Under the pieces are notes generated by a model. That model saw nothing but the letters and a program-made list of their open reading frames with translations. It made no database searches and was not told the origin of the DNA. DNA of 64,000 bases from Brachycybe producta (lineage: Eukaryota > Arthropoda > Diplopoda > Playtdesmida > Andrognathidae): positions 1 to 64,000 of the forward strand of contig JAUPFP010000049.1 of the NCBI GenBank assembly GCA_036925085.1, read 5' to 3'. Both the position numbers and the translations under genes were made by a program. Every line of letters begins with the position of its first letter. The stretch's first letter is position 1. Positions 1 through 10,763 of this stretch are shown here, one piece after another.

Positions 1-28
1 ATATATATATATACACACACACACACAC
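1..28. repeat. AT/AC dinucleotide microsatellite
   Basis: A run of AT dinucleotides passes into AC dinucleotides at the very start of the window. It has no coding content. Confidence 0.9.
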
Positions 29-102
29 TGTGAACGGAAAAAAAACGAACCTCTATAAATACTACAATAACATATGAAGAGGTTCGTTTTTTTACGTTCA
101 CA
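29..102. repeat. Short foldback (hairpin) element
   Basis: The left arm (TGTGAACGGAAA... to CGAACCTCT) is matched by its reverse complement on the right (AGAGGTTCG... to CGTTCACA), with about 25 bp per arm and a loop of about 25 bp. It resembles a very small MITE or a foldback relic. It lies in the intron or flank upstream of the first visible STAG exon. No protein is encoded. Confidence 0.75.
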
Positions 103-149
103 GTACGGGTTCACAGTGACGGGAGCAAAAATTTCAAAATTGACAAAAT

Positions 150-272
150 TGACAAAATTTCTTTGACAATTATTTTAAAAATATCTGCTTAAAGCTGGGT
201 CATGTTTAAACTGACATAAAAAGTTTATTACTAAACTGCTACCCTTCTGTTTTCTAAAACACTTTTAAGCTT
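150..272. repeat. MITE family A, partial copy
   Basis: This stretch contains the family motifs AAATATCTGCTTAAAGCTGG, CATAAAAAGTTTATTA and a CCCTTCTG...TTTCTAAAACAC end. The same motifs recur at 46837-47010, 47821-48036 and 56139-56347. Only the right half is recognisable here. Confidence 0.55.
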
Positions 273-485
273 TTCTTAATTTTGCTTGTGAGAAACAGAA
301 TAACCAGATTTTGGAGGTTATCATATGGTATATGTTCCATATGAAGTTTATTTTTTTTATAAGAAAAGTTTTTTTAAGCTAAGTGACGTTATAATTTTTT
401 TTTTAAAAAAATATTTCTCTAGTTATGTTGAAAAGATTTATAAAATAATGTTAAAGTTGCAATTCATTTTGAAACCTATTTTCAG

Positions 486-1978
486 TGACCCTGTGCCAGT
501 AATCCGTTTGGCTTGCATAAGTGAAATTGGTGTTTGGCTTACAGAGTATCATGAGAAATTCTTAAACCAGAATTATTTAAATTACATCACTTGGAGTCTT
601 TGCGATTCAATTTCCATGGTTCGTTTAAAGTGTCTGCAAGCTCTTCATTCACTTTATTCGTCCAAGAAACATCTGACGGAATTGAAATCATTTACTTTGT
701 GTTACAAAAATCGTATTGTTGCCATGACAAACGATAAAAGCGTGGCAGTTGCGGTGGAAGCTATCGCCATAACTACTATTTTATTAAAATGGAGCTGCAC
801 GACTGATACCAACAATGAAATCATGTAACAAATCTTAAATATTTGGTAGATTTTGTTCGATCAAAAATAAAGCATTTAAAAGTTTGCTGTGATGTAGGTA
901 TCTGCGTGACATATTATCTCAGGATGATTCTGATCACATTTCTGATCTTGTTTATTCACCTTGACGTGCCGTTCGTCGAGCTGCAGGAACATTTTTGAGT
1001 GAGAAGCTGTCCACACGTGTTCGTGAACAATTAAACGGGAAAAGCAGGAACTCTCTTCTAACTTTATATTTGATGGAGTTCTTTTTCAACAATGAGGTTT
1101 GTTAATATTTTAGACATTCTGAGCATTTAGATGGAATGTTTGGTGTTGATTTGTGATTTCTAGCATCATAAAAACAGCAGCTACTTGGTAGACAGTCTGA
1201 TCAATTCGAATCCCATAATGAAGGATTGGGACTGCATGTCACAGCTGCTTTTAGAAGAACCTGGGAACTTAGAGAAACAGTTGGATGATTTTCAAAAAAC
1301 AACTCTTGTTGATATAATGGTCTGTTGTGTCAAACAGGCCACATCGAGAGAACTTATAACCAAACGTGAAAAGCAAAAGGTTTGTTTTATCTACACTTCA
1401 CTCGTATATGCCCTGTCTTGTAATCGTTCTTTATTTTTTTCTTTCTTGGCACCATTATCGGCAAAAAAAGCGAAACAATTTCAAAACAATAAAGAAAAAC
1501 TGACCGTACATTTTATTGATTCGCTTCCATTGTTGTTAAAAAAGTTTTTTGCCTATCCAAAAATAATTTCAAATCTATTGGTCATTCCAAAGTATTTTCA
1601 ATTTGAAATCTTTGTGACAAGCCATCAAGAAAATGTAAATTTAGTTTTAGGAATAGAAAAACATGATTTATTTATTAAAAGCAATTTTTCACTTTTCTAG
1701 AATTTGGATGAGTTGTTGACCGTCATCAATAAAATTGTTGACAACCATAACGATACAGAGGTTTTTCTAACTCAATTTAATCCATGTTTTGCCATCTTAG
1801 CTTACTTTTCAAATTACATTTTTAGGTTCTTGAAGCTTGTGCAAAGGCATACGAAGCTTTGCGCAGCGAGGAGTTTTTGCTACACACTCGCTGCAATAGT
1901 TTTTGCTTTGACCTCATGGATAGTTTGGTTGATAAATGTCTGAGTGCTTGGAACGAAATGCGTTTTGCTCATTCAGAG
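486..1978 (+). CDS. STAG: STAG 5' exon block (six exons)
   Basis: Exons with GT-AG borders are 486-824, 898-1096, 1164-1379, about 1471-1634, 1701-1760 and 1826-1978. Codon phase agrees at the joins checked (for example AT|G at 824/898 and GAG|CAT at 1096/1164). The segment 1380-1470 stays open in the same frame as both neighbours and its acceptor phase does not fit cleanly, so that intron may be retained or mis-drawn. The second exon holds an in-frame TGA at 962-964, in YSP-stop-RAVRRAAG, where vertebrate STAG reads YSAHRPVAVAAG. This block corresponds to the central HEAT region of the protein. Confidence 0.8.
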
Positions 1979-2149
1979 GTAAATTGTATTTTTGTTTCTC
2001 AAGAGTTGCCAAAAGAAAAGTTCAAATCCTCTTTTGCTTGGCAAAAGTTATTTTTTTTATTGTCATGTTTTAAAGATGTTGTGATTTGTGTTTAATCTTA
2101 TACAAAAGAAACTGGATTTTATTGTATTTTAGGTTTTTAACTGACACTT

Positions 2150-2260
2150 TTAAAATAAATTGGAAGTATGTTAGAAACTAGAAACAAAAATGGACAGTCT
2201 AAGGGTTTTTTGTGTTGGTATTTGTTAAAATAAACTTTTTATAACTTCCTCGCTTTAAAA
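2150..2260. repeat. MITE family A, degenerate fragment
   Basis: It contains GTTAGAAACTAGAAAC and AAAATAAACTTTTTATAAC, both landmarks of the family seen complete at 56139-56347. It lies in a STAG intron and its boundaries are uncertain. Confidence 0.4.
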
Positions 2261-2269
2261 CTACTTTTA

Positions 2270-2936
2270 AAACATTTGCTATAAAACCATTTGGTCTTAA
2301 GGGACATTTGCCCTAAAACCATTTGGCCTAAAGGGACATTTGCCCTAAAACCATTTGGCCTAAAGGGACATTTGCCCTAAAACCATTTGGCCTAAAGGGA
2401 CATTTGCCCTAAAACCATTTGGCCTAAAGGGACATTTGCCCTAAAACCATTTGGCCTAAAGGGACATTTGCCCTAAAACCATTTGGCCTAAAGGGACATT
2501 TGCCCTAAAACCATTTGCCCTAAAACCATTTGGCCTAAAGGGACATTTGCCCTAAAACCATTTGCCCTAAAGGGACATTTGGCCTAAAGCCATTTGACCT
2601 AAAGGGACATTTGCCCTAAAGCCATTTGGCCTAAAGGGACATTTGCCCTAAAACCATTTGGCCTAAAGGGACATTTGCCCTAAAACCATTTGGCCTAAAG
2701 GGACATTTGCCCTAAAACCATTTGGCCTAAAGGGACATTTGCCCTAAAACCATTTGGCCTAAAGGGACATTTGCCCTAAAACCATTTGGCCTAAAGGGAC
2801 ATTTGACCTAAAACCATTTGCTCTAAGACCATTTGCCCTAAAGGAACAGTAGGCTAAAAAAATTGACATAAAGGGACAGTTGCCCTAAAACCATTTGACC
2901 TAAAGTGACATTTGCTTTAAAACCATTTGCCCTAAA
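2270..2936. repeat. 32-bp minisatellite in a STAG intron
   Basis: About 20 copies of a 32-bp unit, CCATTTGGCCTAAAGGGACA followed by TTTGCCCTAAAA. The middle copies are nearly perfect, and degenerate or shortened copies lie at both edges (from 2820 onward). The strands differ strongly in composition. It fills most of the intron 1979-3146. Confidence 0.95.
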
Positions 2937-2938
2937 CC

Positions 2939-3060
2939 TAACCTGGAGAAAAACTGTCAAAAACCAATTTTATGCCAAAAATGACTGCAGCACCTACATT
3001 CGGAGATATCTTGAACTAAACACTGTATCTAGGCTCTTAATTGTAACTATTTGCATAAAT
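2939..3060. repeat. Dispersed repeat shared with 40216-40335
   Basis: It shares GGAGAAAAAC, then GC(A/G)CCTACATTCGGAGA, TTGAACTAAAC and TGTATCTAG.CTCTTAA, in the same order, with 40216-40335. It is an unclassified interspersed repeat and may be the tail of a longer element. Confidence 0.6.
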
Positions 3061-3146
3061 GGTCATTCAAATTGTGATTTTTTATGCATTTTATCATATT
3101 TGTTTTTTTGGTAATACGCATGTAAATAAATTTCGTTTTTTAACAG

Positions 3147-3214
3147 AACGAAATGGAGGAGGATGTAACTTTCACTTTCTCTTCAAATCTGAAAAAAGTG
3201 TCTGCTTTTTATTG
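3147..3214 (+). CDS. STAG: STAG exon (acidic linker)
   Basis: Begins after TTTTTTAACAG and ends at TATTG|GTTAG. It encodes NEMEEDVTFTFSSNLKKVSAFY, corresponding to the [20 protein letters not shown] segment of vertebrate STAG. The split codon joins cleanly to the exon at 3706 (TG|T). The following intron, 3215-3705, holds no recognisable feature. Confidence 0.75.
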
Positions 3215-3705
3215 GTTAGTATTATTGTCTAGATGGGATGCAAAAAGTGGTTCGCATGTGGCAGAAACTGACCACTGGAGTTGACTGCCGGCAGTTGGAA
3301 AGTGGCCCTAGTGTTGTTAAATTAACGACAAAAAGTTTCTGTCAGTTCCAACCATAAGCTGTCTACTTTTTGCAGTCCAGCTCGACCAATATAAGTCTCT
3401 TGTCCATGAATGACCAAAAGCCCCTATCACAGTAGCGATTTTTCATTCAATAAAACTTGCAATTCAGTTCACAATGAGAATTTCGGTTGCAAATTTTCGA
3501 TAAACTGTCATAACATGTTTACTGAAAGCATCCTGTCGCACAAGAGAAATTAACAAAATGAAATTAAAAAATTTGACGTGGGAATTTAAATATTTAATAT
3601 TATTTCTACTAATTGGTAATTCACTCCCTATTGGTTGTTTCTCAATTCACAATTGAAACAAGTTTGAATCTTTTTTACTCCTTCCTATTCAATGTATATT
3701 TTCAG

Positions 3706-3939
3706 TTGCTACAACCTTAATTCTTGGAACTTATGGGACTTTCTTTTGGAATGGGTCAAGGATCCTTATCCAACAGATCACGTAGCCATACCCGATGAAG
3801 TTGTGAAGTATGCAATCTCTTGTTGTGTATATTGCATAAGATGGGAAATCTCCACAATAGCCAGCAGGTTGCAGAATCCTGAAGAACTGGCATGCTTGCA
3901 TGCAAAATTGAAAGTCTTTTGCTCTGTCATTCACAATTA
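3706..3939 (+). CDS. STAG: STAG exon, part before the LTR insertion
   Basis: Begins after TATATTTTCAG and encodes YNLNSWNLWDF, then VVKYAISCCVYCIRWEIS, then LKVFCSVIHNY. This matches the STAG segment ending LKKQMRVFCQICQHYLTN. The reading frame stops abruptly at 3939, where LTR sequence begins. The rest of the same exon continues at 14291-14324 (and in duplicated form at 17591-17624), reading CICSVRHLEQE up to a GTAATA donor. Codon phase is conserved across the insertion, so the exon was whole before the element arrived. Confidence 0.85.
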
Positions 3940-4735
3940 TGTGGCAACCTGGTCTGCTCCAATTTTAATTTTGATGGAGCAGACGAATTTCCCTATGGTG
4001 GTCTGCCTGACAGCTACAGTAGGCTGTTGGGACGGACGCCATTTTGGTGCCAGCAGACCTCTCACCATGAAGTCTATGGGTGAGAGGTCAGAAGTGACCT
4101 CTGTCGCCTCCAGGTGGAGTTGCCTGGAGGTTTCCTGTGGCCTAGTCAACCACAGGATCGGGGCAGTTGGTTGTAGGCTGAGCTAAGGACTAGACCTGTG
4201 GGTGGAGGTCAGGGAGACCTCCACTGTCCAGCATCTGGACCTTCTTCTTTTGTGCCTTTGGCCTGTTGGCCTTTTATTGTATATATTTATGGGGGCTTGG
4301 CTGGTAGAAGTTTACCAGCCAAGTTGTGTAAATATCATCACTGCCATCATATTCATCTTTCTCACCGTAAGTGTGCAATAAATACACTTTTATCTTCACT
4401 TGCGTGTGTCTGTGTCTTTTCTTGGGGAGTTACCGCGAGGGGGTGGGTTTCTGGTTTGGGGAAACGTCACCGTCTTTTTCCGTCCTCTTTCGGCCGGAAC
4501 TCGTGTCGGCTCGCGGTAGAACCGGTGTTCTACCGCGATATTCTCGGCGTGGCGGCGTGGTCTTTCGTCGTGTCCGTCGGGAGTGGCTCCGTGGAGCCGG
4601 CACAACCCAGGAGCACCGTGTGGGAGACGGCTACGGGTACGGTCCCGTCCCGGTAAGGAGCCGGTTAAGCGGTAAGTTTTACGTCCTTTTTGGGGTGAAC
4701 TTACTGGGGTTGTGACGGTCCGGCGGGACGTTACA
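3940..4735 (+). repeat. LTR of the Ty3-type element
   Basis: Starts TGTGGCAACC directly after the target sequence and ends GGACGTTACA just before the primer-binding-like site. It contains an AATAAA signal at 4377-4382 followed by a T/G-rich stretch, as expected for the R-U5 part. Within the LTR are short inverted motifs such as GGAGGTCAGGGAGACCTCC near 4204. No second full-length copy was found in the window. Confidence 0.8.
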
Positions 4736-4737
4736 AT

Positions 4738-4755
4738 TGGTGGAGGCGCCGGGTA
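4738..4755 (+). other. Primer-binding-site-like sequence
   Basis: TGGTGGAGGCGCCGGGTA lies two bases after the LTR end. A TGG start and this position are what is expected for pairing with the CCA end of a tRNA primer. I cannot name the tRNA with confidence. Confidence 0.6.
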
Positions 4756-4911
4756 CCTGTACCCCGCCTCTCGCACGGTGATTTACCGTGAGTTCGACCG
4801 TTAAGTCGGTCGAATCACTGTGTGGTGCGAGTACGCCACTGGGCGCGGCGGCCGTGGACAGCGGCGGAAACCACCGTTTCACCGTTGATTTACCGTTGTT
4901 TACCGTGGGGA

Positions 4912-5283
4912 ACGGACTCTGGTCCGTTGTACCGTGGTTAATGGTAAATTTACCGTCGGTTACCGTATTGGTACCGTCGAATTACCGTGGGGCACAGACT
5001 ACGGTCCGTGGTACCGTGGTTTTCGGTGGTGTACGGTGTTTTTACCGCAAGTACACCGTGGTGTACGGACTTTTGTCCGTTGGTCCACGGTAGAAAGTGG
5101 TAAAAGGTCTTTTACCGTGAAGTACACCGTGAGAGACGGACTTTTGTCCGTTATACTGCGGTCGAAACCGGTGAAGTCAAACTCTGACCGTTCTTCACCG
5201 TGGGACACGGACTTTTGTCCGTGATACCGCGGTTTTGCACGGTCCCATCCGTTCGTAACGGTATTTTACGGACTTTTGTCCGT
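4912..5283 (+). repeat. Array of six short hairpins in the element leader
   Basis: ACGGAC-TTTT-GTCCGT (6-bp stem, 4-base loop) occurs perfectly at 5065, 5136, 5207 and 5268. Two variants (loop TCTG; one stem mismatch) lie at 4912 and 4994. The spacing is 82, 71, 71, 71 and 61 bp, so the hairpins sit on a diverged repeat of about 71 bp. The intervening DNA is rich in TTTACCGT and ACCGTGG words. The array lies between the LTR and gag. Confidence 0.85.
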
Positions 5284-7097
5284 GAGTTTACCGTTTTCGA
5301 CGGTGGAAACCCGAGATCTGGTGGCTTTGTCCAGATTTTACCGTTCATTTACGGCGAAAAATGGAGCCAGCCCCAAAAGTACCGACGGGAGGTCGGGAAC
5401 TTGGAGTAGATGCGGGTTTAGAGTTACGCGGCCGCGTAGTCGACCGTCCCCTTGGGGGGCGGAAGGCGGTGTGCCTCTGGAGACAGAGGAGCATAGCGGA
5501 AGCGTAGACAGGGATTTCCCGGAGGACTGGGTCACGGTGCAGAAACGGCGCCGTGACGTCCGTCCGGGAGAATACCTGGTGGAAGACAGTAGTTCCGACG
5601 GTGATCTCACCGGGGAGGACGAGCAGCCACGGCCGCTTGTCCAAGTTTCCACCGTCGCCCGTCCGGTTGGACGTGGCGATCTGCCCCGTAGGGACATGGT
5701 GGAAATCCCGGACGAGACTGCACGTGAGGGCCGGGCCTTTTTGGCCGGGCTATCCGAGCAGCAACTCGTTGAGATTGCTTACGGGATAGATGTCCTTCGG
5801 TTGGAAGGACGACTGTCCCGGTCATCGGTTGAACCGAGGGTGGCGCCTCGGTTCTCACTGTCGCCTGTGCGTGAGGGCGCACGGGGAGAGGAACCACTGG
5901 TACTTCCCCGGTTGGTGCCTCTGCGGGTAGTACCCAGGCCGTCTCCTCGGGGACTTGGCCGGGGAGCTCCTGCTGTGCCCGGACAGCAGCCGAGGGTTCA
6001 GATGATGATTCCCTCGGAAGCTGAGTCCGTGTCTGACGTTTCGGGGAACCGGAGCAGGCAACCTCGCAGGGTTAGTGCCGCTGCTTGGACGCCCGCTCCA
6101 GCGGTTCCAGCGGAGGTTCAGGCGTTCGGGTTCTTTAACCCGGTCCACTCTTTTGCTCGTTACGACGGCAGAGAGGACTTGACGCCTTTTCTCCGCAAGT
6201 TCGAAGCGAAAGCCCGAGCTCAGCGCTGGACGGACGAGTCCCGATGCAGTTTCTTTACGTTTCTGCTGGACGGTCCGGCGGAAGAGTACTACGCCACGTT
6301 GGTGGAAACTCTTCCAGACCTGACCTGGACTGAGCTGAAGGACGCTATGCGTAGCCGCTTCAGCACAAGCAACCAGGCTCGCCTGTTTCGGTGAATTCGA
6401 GTCCATGAAACAGGGGGCTACCGAGTCTGTACAGGCATTCTACTGGCGGTTCTTGGAACTGTCCGACCGAGTGTCTCCGGGCGAAGACAAGAGCTGTCGG
6501 CTCATTCGCTTCAAACGGAAACTCCAGACGGCCATCACTGATCAGTTGATTGGTTGCAAGGCCGGTACGGTGGAGGCATATGCCCGAAAGGCACGGCTGG
6601 TCGAAGCCGATTTGCTTCTTGTAGGTAAATTACCTACCCGTACAAGAGGGGTTCCTCAGGACAGGGCTAACGCTCCGTCCTCCGGAACCACGGCTGGCTC
6701 TGGGAGCTCTGCCAAGGCGTCATCTTCGAGCCAAACGGGTGCGAAGGCTGCAGCGCCGTCCAAGTCGGACAAAGCAGGAGCCAAGACCGGAGGCAAGAAG
6801 AAGCAGGCAGGCTCTGGCGGAGGTCAGCCGGCGGCAATGCCTCGAAGTGCGGACCGTACAGGAGATTCACTCCGGCGACTAGGTCCTTGTTTCGGGTGTA
6901 ACCTGATGGGTCACCTGAGGAAGGATTGTCCGAAGGCTGCGGCCAAGGGACAGGTTGCCAGAGTGGTGCCTGACGAAAGTCAGAGCCTCCAGCCAACTGC
7001 TGGTGTTGCACCAGTTTGGCTGGAGGGTCGGAAGTACCTGGCCACCGTTCACGATGGCCAGTTCTACTATCGACTCGTGGAGGATGAGGAGAGATGA
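5276..7097 (+). CDS. Ty3-type gag region (fossil)
   Basis: A Ty3-type capsid-like segment is readable (RYDGREDLTPFLRKFEAKA, then SFFTFLLDGPAEEYY, then LTWTELKDAMRSRF). It is followed by an Ala/Ser/Lys-rich linker and a nucleocapsid knuckle of CCHC form, CFGCNLMGHLRKDCP, near 6890-6935. The first about 170 residues are charged and low in complexity. The family's Gag forms the particle shell and binds element RNA. It is a fossil and not continuous. Confidence 0.8.
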
Positions 7098-10000
7098 TCG
7101 TGGACACCAGGGCCGACGTGTCGGTCCTAAGCATTACGGCGGCACGAGTGATCGAGTTGCCTATTGAGGAACTGGCGGTTCCTTCATTCCTGCTTGGAAT
7201 GGGTGGGCACTCCATCAAGGTAGTAGGGGTCACAAATGTGGAATTGACCATCCACAAGAAAACCATCAAGGTGCCTCTCCTTTTGGTGAAAGGAGAGGGC
7301 GAAGCGTTGTTGGGCGTTGATCACGCCTCACGTTTCGGCTTGATGGTTGATATCGTGCACCGGAAGGTTTACTTCCGGGAGGATGTCTGGACGGCTCATC
7401 CAGACGCCCTCCAAGCTGCATTCACCGATCGAGCGCTTGCAGAACCTAGGGAGGTGGAAGCAATTCCATCGCCAATACCAGGGGCTTTGCCTCAGGGACG
7501 GCAACTCCCAGTGGATCCGCCTGCACTCGAGCAGGTTGACGGGTGGGTGAACATCGTTTCACCAGAGCTGCCCGAGACCAGAACCTCTATCGGGCGCGGA
7601 GAAGTTTGTTCTCTGCAACAGAGAGAATGTCTGGCTACCAGCCCACGTACGACGTGTCGTATCCGTGACGTTGGTAGAGCATGCCGGCCCTGGCCAGCTG
7701 CTTCTCGTGGAGCCGCACCGGAAAGCCTTAGGTGGACGTGGTGTGTTGGCTGTAGCAGGTATCGCTGCAGCTAACCGGCTTGGCACGTACGATATATGGC
7801 TTGAAAACGTGGGGAATGCACCCATTGCCCTGGAAACAGGAGAGGGTGTAGCCACGGCTCAAGCTGTGGAGGCTGCCATTGTGGTAGGGCTGGAAGAGCC
7901 GTCTAAGTTGAGAGGGGGAGACCCCACTCAGAGGACGGTTCGACCAGGGAAGTCCTCGTCTAAGTTGAGAGGGGCGTCCGGAAACGGACGCCAAGTGCTC
8001 AATGTGGCGACGGCTCCCACCCTCGAAGAATGTCTTAAGATTGGTGACAATCTGAAGCCTGAAGAGGCGAGACGGCTTCGAGAGTTCCTGCTGGCACGCC
8101 GGGATCATTTCGCGTTCGACTTCACAGAGTTGGGTGAAACCTCTCTGGTCGAACATACGATTGACACCGGTGGGCAACCTCCGGTGCGTGAAGGATTGCG
8201 TCGAACCGCTCCAGCGGCCAGAGCAGTCGAGAGAGAGGAGGTGGCGAAGATGTTGGATGCAGGGGTTATCCAACCTTCGCGCAGTCCCTACGCGAGCCCT
8301 ATCTTGCTTGTCCGCAAGAAGGATGGTGGCTTTCGTTTTTGCGTGGACTACCGGAAACTGAATGCCCAGACTAAGTTGGATCAGTATCCGTTGCCTCGCA
8401 TCGATGATGCGCTCGACTCGTTGGCCGGTGCGAAGTTCTTCGCTACCTTGGACCTGGCTAGTGGTTACTGGCAGGTTCGGATGGCTGAGCCAGACGTTGA
8501 GAAGACGGCATTTATTTGCTCTCAAGGTCTGTTTGAGTTCCGGAAAATGCCTTTTGGACTCTGTAATGCTCCAGCCACCATGCAAAGAGCGCTAGACCTC
8601 TTATTGGCAGGACATAAGTGGGAGACTTGTCTGGTGTACCTGGACGATATTATCGTCTTTGGGAACACTTTCGAGCAGTTTCTCGAGAGACTCTCCACTG
8701 TCCTTGGACTGTTACGAGGGGCGGAGCTGAAACTCCAGCCGAAGAAATGTTTCTTTGGCTTTAACAAAGTGTGTTATCTCGGTCACATAGTAAGTGCCGA
8801 GGGAGTTGCTCCGGACCCGGATCTCGTGCGGGCAGTCCAGGAGTTTGATGTCCCGACGACAGTGACAGGCGTCCGCAGTTTTCTCGGACTTGCCGGTTAC
8901 TATCGAAGGTTCATCAAGGACTTCGCCAAGGTGGCCAGGCCTTTGCACGATCTGACGAAGAAGGATGCGTCCTTCGAGTGGTCGGATCAGTGCAAACTAG
9001 CGTTTGCTCGGTTAAAGGCATTTTTAACCGAAGCGCCGGTACTCACCATGTACGATCCGCGTGGTGAGGTAATTATCCATACCGACGCTAGTGGGTACGG
9101 CTTGGGAGTCGTAGTGTACCAGAAGTTGCCGGAGGACAGTGTCCCCCGTGTTCTGGCCTACGCAAGCCGGCTCATGAAAGGAGCGGAAACACGGTATTCG
9201 GTCACCGAGCAGGAGTGCTTGGCGGTCATGTTTGCCGTGGGTAAATTCCGTCCTTACCTCTTTAACCGGGAGTTTGTGATCGTGACGGATCACCACGCTC
9301 TTTGCTATCTGCAGACAACCAAGAACCTGCAAGGCAGGTTGGGGCGTTGGCAGATGCAGCTTCAAGAGTACCGGTTTAAGGTTCAGTATAGGAAGGGAAC
9401 ACTGCACGTGGATGCCGACGCTTTGAGTCGGTATCCTGTTCGTGATGTGGCGGACCTTTCCTTACCTGAATACGTCGAAGCCGACGTAGGTGAGGTTATT
9501 TACCACGTCCGTTCCGAGGTGGATTGGGTCAAGGAGCAAGAGGCCGATGGCTGGTGCTCCAAAGTGAAGAGTGAAATCTTCCGTGATCCCAACTTGAACC
9601 TCCGGTTCCAGTTCGTGGTGGCAGATGACTTGTTGTTTGCCATCAGGTCCATCCAGGATCGGTTGAGAACTGTGTTGGTAGTTCCAAAGTCATGTAGGGC
9701 TTTCTGTCTAAGGAAGCTACATGACATTCCCGAAGCTGGTCACTTCGGGACCTACCAGAGACTGCACTCACGCTTCTACTGGATCGGTATGAAGCGGGAC
9801 ACTGCCGAATATGTTAAGTCATGTTTGGTGTGTCAGAGAGCGCGACAGTTCGCTCGAAGTCAGGGATTTCTCCAACCGATTGTGCCGGAGTACCCAGTTG
9901 ATACCTGGGGAATGGACTTCGTTGGACCGTTTCCTGCCTCCGTGGGTGGAGTCACCTATGTATTAATCATGGTTGACTATTTCACCCGGTACGGTGTGGC

Positions 10001-10763
10001 AAGGGCGGTACGAAGGGCCACGGCCGCCTGTGTGGTGAAATTTCTGAAGGACGAGATCCTTTCGGTGTATGGCACACCGAAAGCTCTTGTCTCGGATCGT
10101 GGGTCCCAGTTCTCCAGCAAAGTCCTGCTGAAGTTCCGGGAGCGCTATAATATAGCGCATCACTTCACGACGGCGTACCATCCGCAAGCTAATGGGCTTA
10201 CGGAGCGTACGAACAAGACCGTAATGGAAACCATCAAGCGGTACCTTGATCCCCTCAAGGAACAGCGTGACTGGTGGGATAAATTACGGCCCGCCGTGTG
10301 GGCTTATAACACAGCTGTCCAGGAGAGTACGCAAGTCTCTCCGTATCAGTTGTTGTTTGGCCGTGAGCCGCGGATGGAGATTGATAACCTCCTTCCGAAC
10401 GGTCCAGTCCGCGACTTGCCCGACCAGCAAGCCGTGGAAGAGCAGGCTCGTCAATGTTTGACGGCTGCTCAGAAAAGGCAGAAAGAACGGTACGACGCTG
10501 GCCGTGTGCAGCCTCCTCTTTACCAGCCGGGAGATCCGGTGTGGATAAGAGATCAGGCTGGGAAACTCGGCCAGGCGAAGAAATGGAACTTGGCATATAA
10601 AGCTGAGAGGGGTACGGGGGTCGCACGGTATTCTGACCTAGTCTACGAGATAGAATTCGTAGACGGGTATGGTCGGAAGGTGCGCGACCGGTTTCATGTA
10701 GATAACCTGAAGCCGTATATACCCACCTGCACTGTGAGAGGAAGATGGACTTGGTGTCTCTGA
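7094..10763 (+). CDS. Ty3-type pol region (fossil)
   Basis: It starts with a retropepsin-like segment (near 7094-7400), then a poorly conserved linker. Next comes reverse transcriptase (about 8130-8950) with FRFCVDYRKLN, FATLDLASGYWQV, FGLCNAPATMQR and the YLDDIIVF core. RNase H follows (about 9060-9430; HTDASGYGLG, DHHALCYL), then integrase (about 9700-10480; HH-CC zinc-binding motif, WGMDFVGPFPAS, VSDRGSQFSS, YHPQANGLTERTNK). It closes with a DRFHVDNLKPY module after integrase. The order RT, RNase H, integrase places it in Ty3/Gypsy. The RT-to-integrase part is one long open frame. No chromodomain is evident. Confidence 0.92.

Noticed and set aside
5338-10626. Many minus-strand open frames across the Ty3-type element
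   Set aside because: They are shadows of GC-rich gag-pol coding on the + strand, without recognisable domains.
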